From: PLA2 sp036273915
GTDB taxonomy: Bacteria; Planctomycetota; PLA2
Direction of reading: 5' to 3'
Assembly (NCBI GenBank): GCA_036273915.1
Contig: DASUGR010000146.1
Coordinates: 1 to 17,193 of the forward strand
DNA length: 17,193 bases
The notes beneath the pieces were generated by a model. The model ran no database searches and was not told the origin of the DNA. It worked only from the letters and a program-made list of their open reading frames with translations. This document shows positions 15,953 to 17,193 of the stretch, in pieces; within the stretch, counting starts at the first letter, position 1; every line of letters starts with the position of its first letter. The translations under genes were made by a program, and so were the position numbers.

Positions 15953-16171
15953 TTAGTTGCGGTCATCGAGCGTCTTCCCTACCGCCTCATGGAGTTCCTG
16001 ACCGCGCAGACCTCGCACGACGATTCTCCCCTCGCGGTCGATGAGGAACGTATCCGGGATCCCGCGCACGTTGTAGAGCCGGGGCACCGGATCGTCGAAG
16101 TCCGACAGACCGCAGATCTGTGGCCATGAGGTCCCCTGCTCTCTAGGAAGCCAAGTGACATCTCGCCCCAC
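15953..16171 (-). pseudogene. C-terminal fragment of a thioredoxin-like (TlpA/AhpC-TSA) protein
   Basis: The 72 codons encode the second half of a thioredoxin fold. TSWPQICGL, then VPRLYNVRGIPDTFLIDREG (with the cis-Pro of GIP) and IVVRGLRGQEL match the C-terminal part of TlpA-like disulfide reductases. The N-terminal half with the CxxC site is missing. An in-frame TGA lies about six codons before the GTG at 16171, so no longer protein is possible in this frame. It therefore looks like a truncated remnant. The truncation point lies between here and the methyltransferase stop, about 68 bases away. Confidence 0.7.
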
Positions 16172-16209
16172 CCGCGGCGGTGTCCTTCAACCCGGCGCCT
16201 CCCCGTTTT

Positions 16210-16231
16210 CCGCGCGCGCGAGGCCGCGCGG
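16210..16231 (-). terminator. GC-rich hairpin after the methyltransferase gene
   Basis: A perfect seven-base stem (CCGCGCG/CGCGCGG, eight-base loop) lies just past the methyltransferase stop codon. On the minus strand it is followed by A residues rather than U, so it is not a standard intrinsic terminator. Confidence 0.25.
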
Positions 16232-16238
16232 TCGACGC

Positions 16239-17193
16239 CTACCCCGCCGTGATGTAGGTCCAGCAGCAGGCGAAGCGGTCGCGGCCCGCGAACACGCGCT
16301 CCATCGCCTTCCTGATCAGCGCGAGCCGGTCCTTCACCGCGTCGTCCGACGGCGCCTTGCCCTCGATCTTCTCCACGCCGCCCACCCAGCCCAGCACGCC
16401 CTCGTGGTAGACCGCGAGGAAGTCGTACCACTCCTCCACGCTCGCGCCGATCGTCCGGTTCCTCACGCCCTCGATCGTGAAGCCCGCCGCGCGCAACGCG
16501 TCCAGGTAGTGGTCGAGCGGGCGCACCGGGAGGAAGTACTTCGCGCGCAGCTCGTCGTAGGCCGCCATGTTCGCGACGCCGCGGTAGCGCGCCCAGCGGC
16601 TCCCGTCCGTCACGATCCCGAGCGCCGCCCGGTGGATCGCCTCGACCGTCTCGTCGATGATCCACTCGCCCGGGGCCGCCGCGGGGTTCGCGATGTTGCC
16701 CGACTGGATGAACGCGCGGCCGCCCTTCTTGAGCACCCTACGCCACGAGCGCAGCGTCTCGTCGAGGCCGTAATAGAGGTGGATCGCGTTCGTCGACGCG
16801 ATCGCGTCGCACGAGAACCCCTCCGGCACGACCTCGTCGAGCCGCTGCAACCGCCGCTCCTCCTTCAGGTAGCGGATCCAGCGGAACGCCACGCGCCCGT
16901 CGTGGCCGAGCTTCTCGAACGCGAGCCGCAGGATCTTCGGCGACGAGTCCACGAGCAGGAGCCCCGCGGCGAGACGCGGCACGCGCCGCAGCAGCCGGTC
17001 GAGCAGGATCCCGGTGCCGCCCGAGTAGTCGACAAGCACCTGCCCGTCGCGCAGGAACCCGGCCAGGTCGTCGACGGTCGGCTCGAGGTTCTCGTACCAG
17101 CCGTGATCCTCGACCGTGTCGTACTTGAGCGCGAGCGTCTCGAGCGGGCTCTTCACCCACGCTTCATCCGGGACGCGGGGGAATCCGGCCGGC
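16239..17193 (-). CDS. Class I SAM-dependent methyltransferase, 5' end outside window
   Basis: The protein transfers a methyl group from S-adenosylmethionine; the substrate is unknown. The frame is open to the right edge. A GTG at 17156 could start a 305-residue form, but the reading upstream (FPRVPDEAWVKSPLETLALK) looks like protein, so the gene probably continues beyond the window. Motif I is LVDYSGGTGILLDRLL, with Ser-Gly-Gly where many relatives have Gly-x-Gly. LLLVDSSPKILRLA follows as the acidic post-I strand, then ASTNAIHLYYGLDETLRSWRRVLKKGGRAFIQSG (motif pieces AIHLYYG and VLKKGG), the usual end of the Rossmann core. The C-terminal 150 residues are a helical extension with FTIEGVRNRTIGASVEEWYDFLA. 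No neighbouring gene indicates the substrate. Confidence 0.85.
   Translation of the reverse strand, partial: PAGFPRVPDEAWVKSPLETLALKYDTVEDHGWYENLEPTVDDLAGFLRDGQVLVDYSGGTGILLDRLLRRVPRLAAGLLLVDSSPKILRLAFEKLGHDGRVAFRWIRYLKEERRLQRLDEVVPEGFSCDAIASTNAIHLYYGLDETLRSWRRVLKKGGRAFIQSGNIANPAAAPGEWIIDETVEAIHRAALGIVTDGSRWARYRGVANMAAYDELRAKYFLPVRPLDHYLDALRAAGFTIEGVRNRTIGASVEEWYDFLAVYHEGVLGWVGGVEKIEGKAPSDDAVKDRLALIRKAMERVFAGRDRFACCWTYITAG

Noticed and set aside
1..17193. tRNA, rRNA, CRISPR arrays, riboswitches, transposases
   Set aside because: No regularly spaced repeats, no recognisable RNA gene and no mobile-element protein motif were seen on reading either strand; a dedicated RNA search was not possible.

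Overview
The window is a very GC-rich (roughly 70-80% by eye) bacterial chromosomal segment, densely coded on both strands. Several features point to a planctomycete-like organism. The PurL has a long N-terminal PurS-type extension. The membrane Ser/Thr kinase carries a C-terminal WD40 propeller and a helical N-terminal domain of the kind common in planctomycetal kinases. There is also an exported HEAT/PDZ protein. The phylum is inferred from gene style only; no rRNA or other phylogenetic marker is present.

Layout, left to right. (1) purL (FGAM synthase), minus strand, running off the left edge. It starts with two PurS-like copies, followed by an unexpected segment resembling the C-terminal domain of the RNA polymerase alpha subunit. 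(2) A short, locally AT-rich divergent gap, then accA (acetyl-CoA carboxylase carboxyltransferase alpha) on the plus strand. (3) A secreted HEAT/PDZ protein, plus strand. (4) On the minus strand, a 1155-residue transmembrane Ser/Thr kinase-WD40 protein, preceded in the transcription direction by a FabH-type ketoacyl synthase with a good sigma70-like promoter. (5) On the plus strand, an overlapping addB-addA pair encoding a helicase-nuclease for double-strand break processing; both subunits carry four-cysteine iron-sulfur type motifs. (6) A patch of lower GC at about 15153-16238 on the minus strand, with two small ORFs in one frame separated by a TAG (tentatively HicB-like and HicA-like) and a headless thioredoxin/TlpA-type fragment. 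(7) A SAM-dependent methyltransferase, minus strand, cut by the right edge.

Most of the window is housekeeping: purine synthesis, fatty acid synthesis, recombination and signalling. No phage, transposase, CRISPR array, tRNA or rRNA was seen. The most unusual observations are the alpha-CTD-like insertion in PurL, the paired cysteine clusters in both Add subunits, the small TAG-split module beside addA, and a family of short G-run elements (G5-8, short spacer with CC or TC, G5-8) that recur in gaps and mostly in protein linkers across the first 15 kb.
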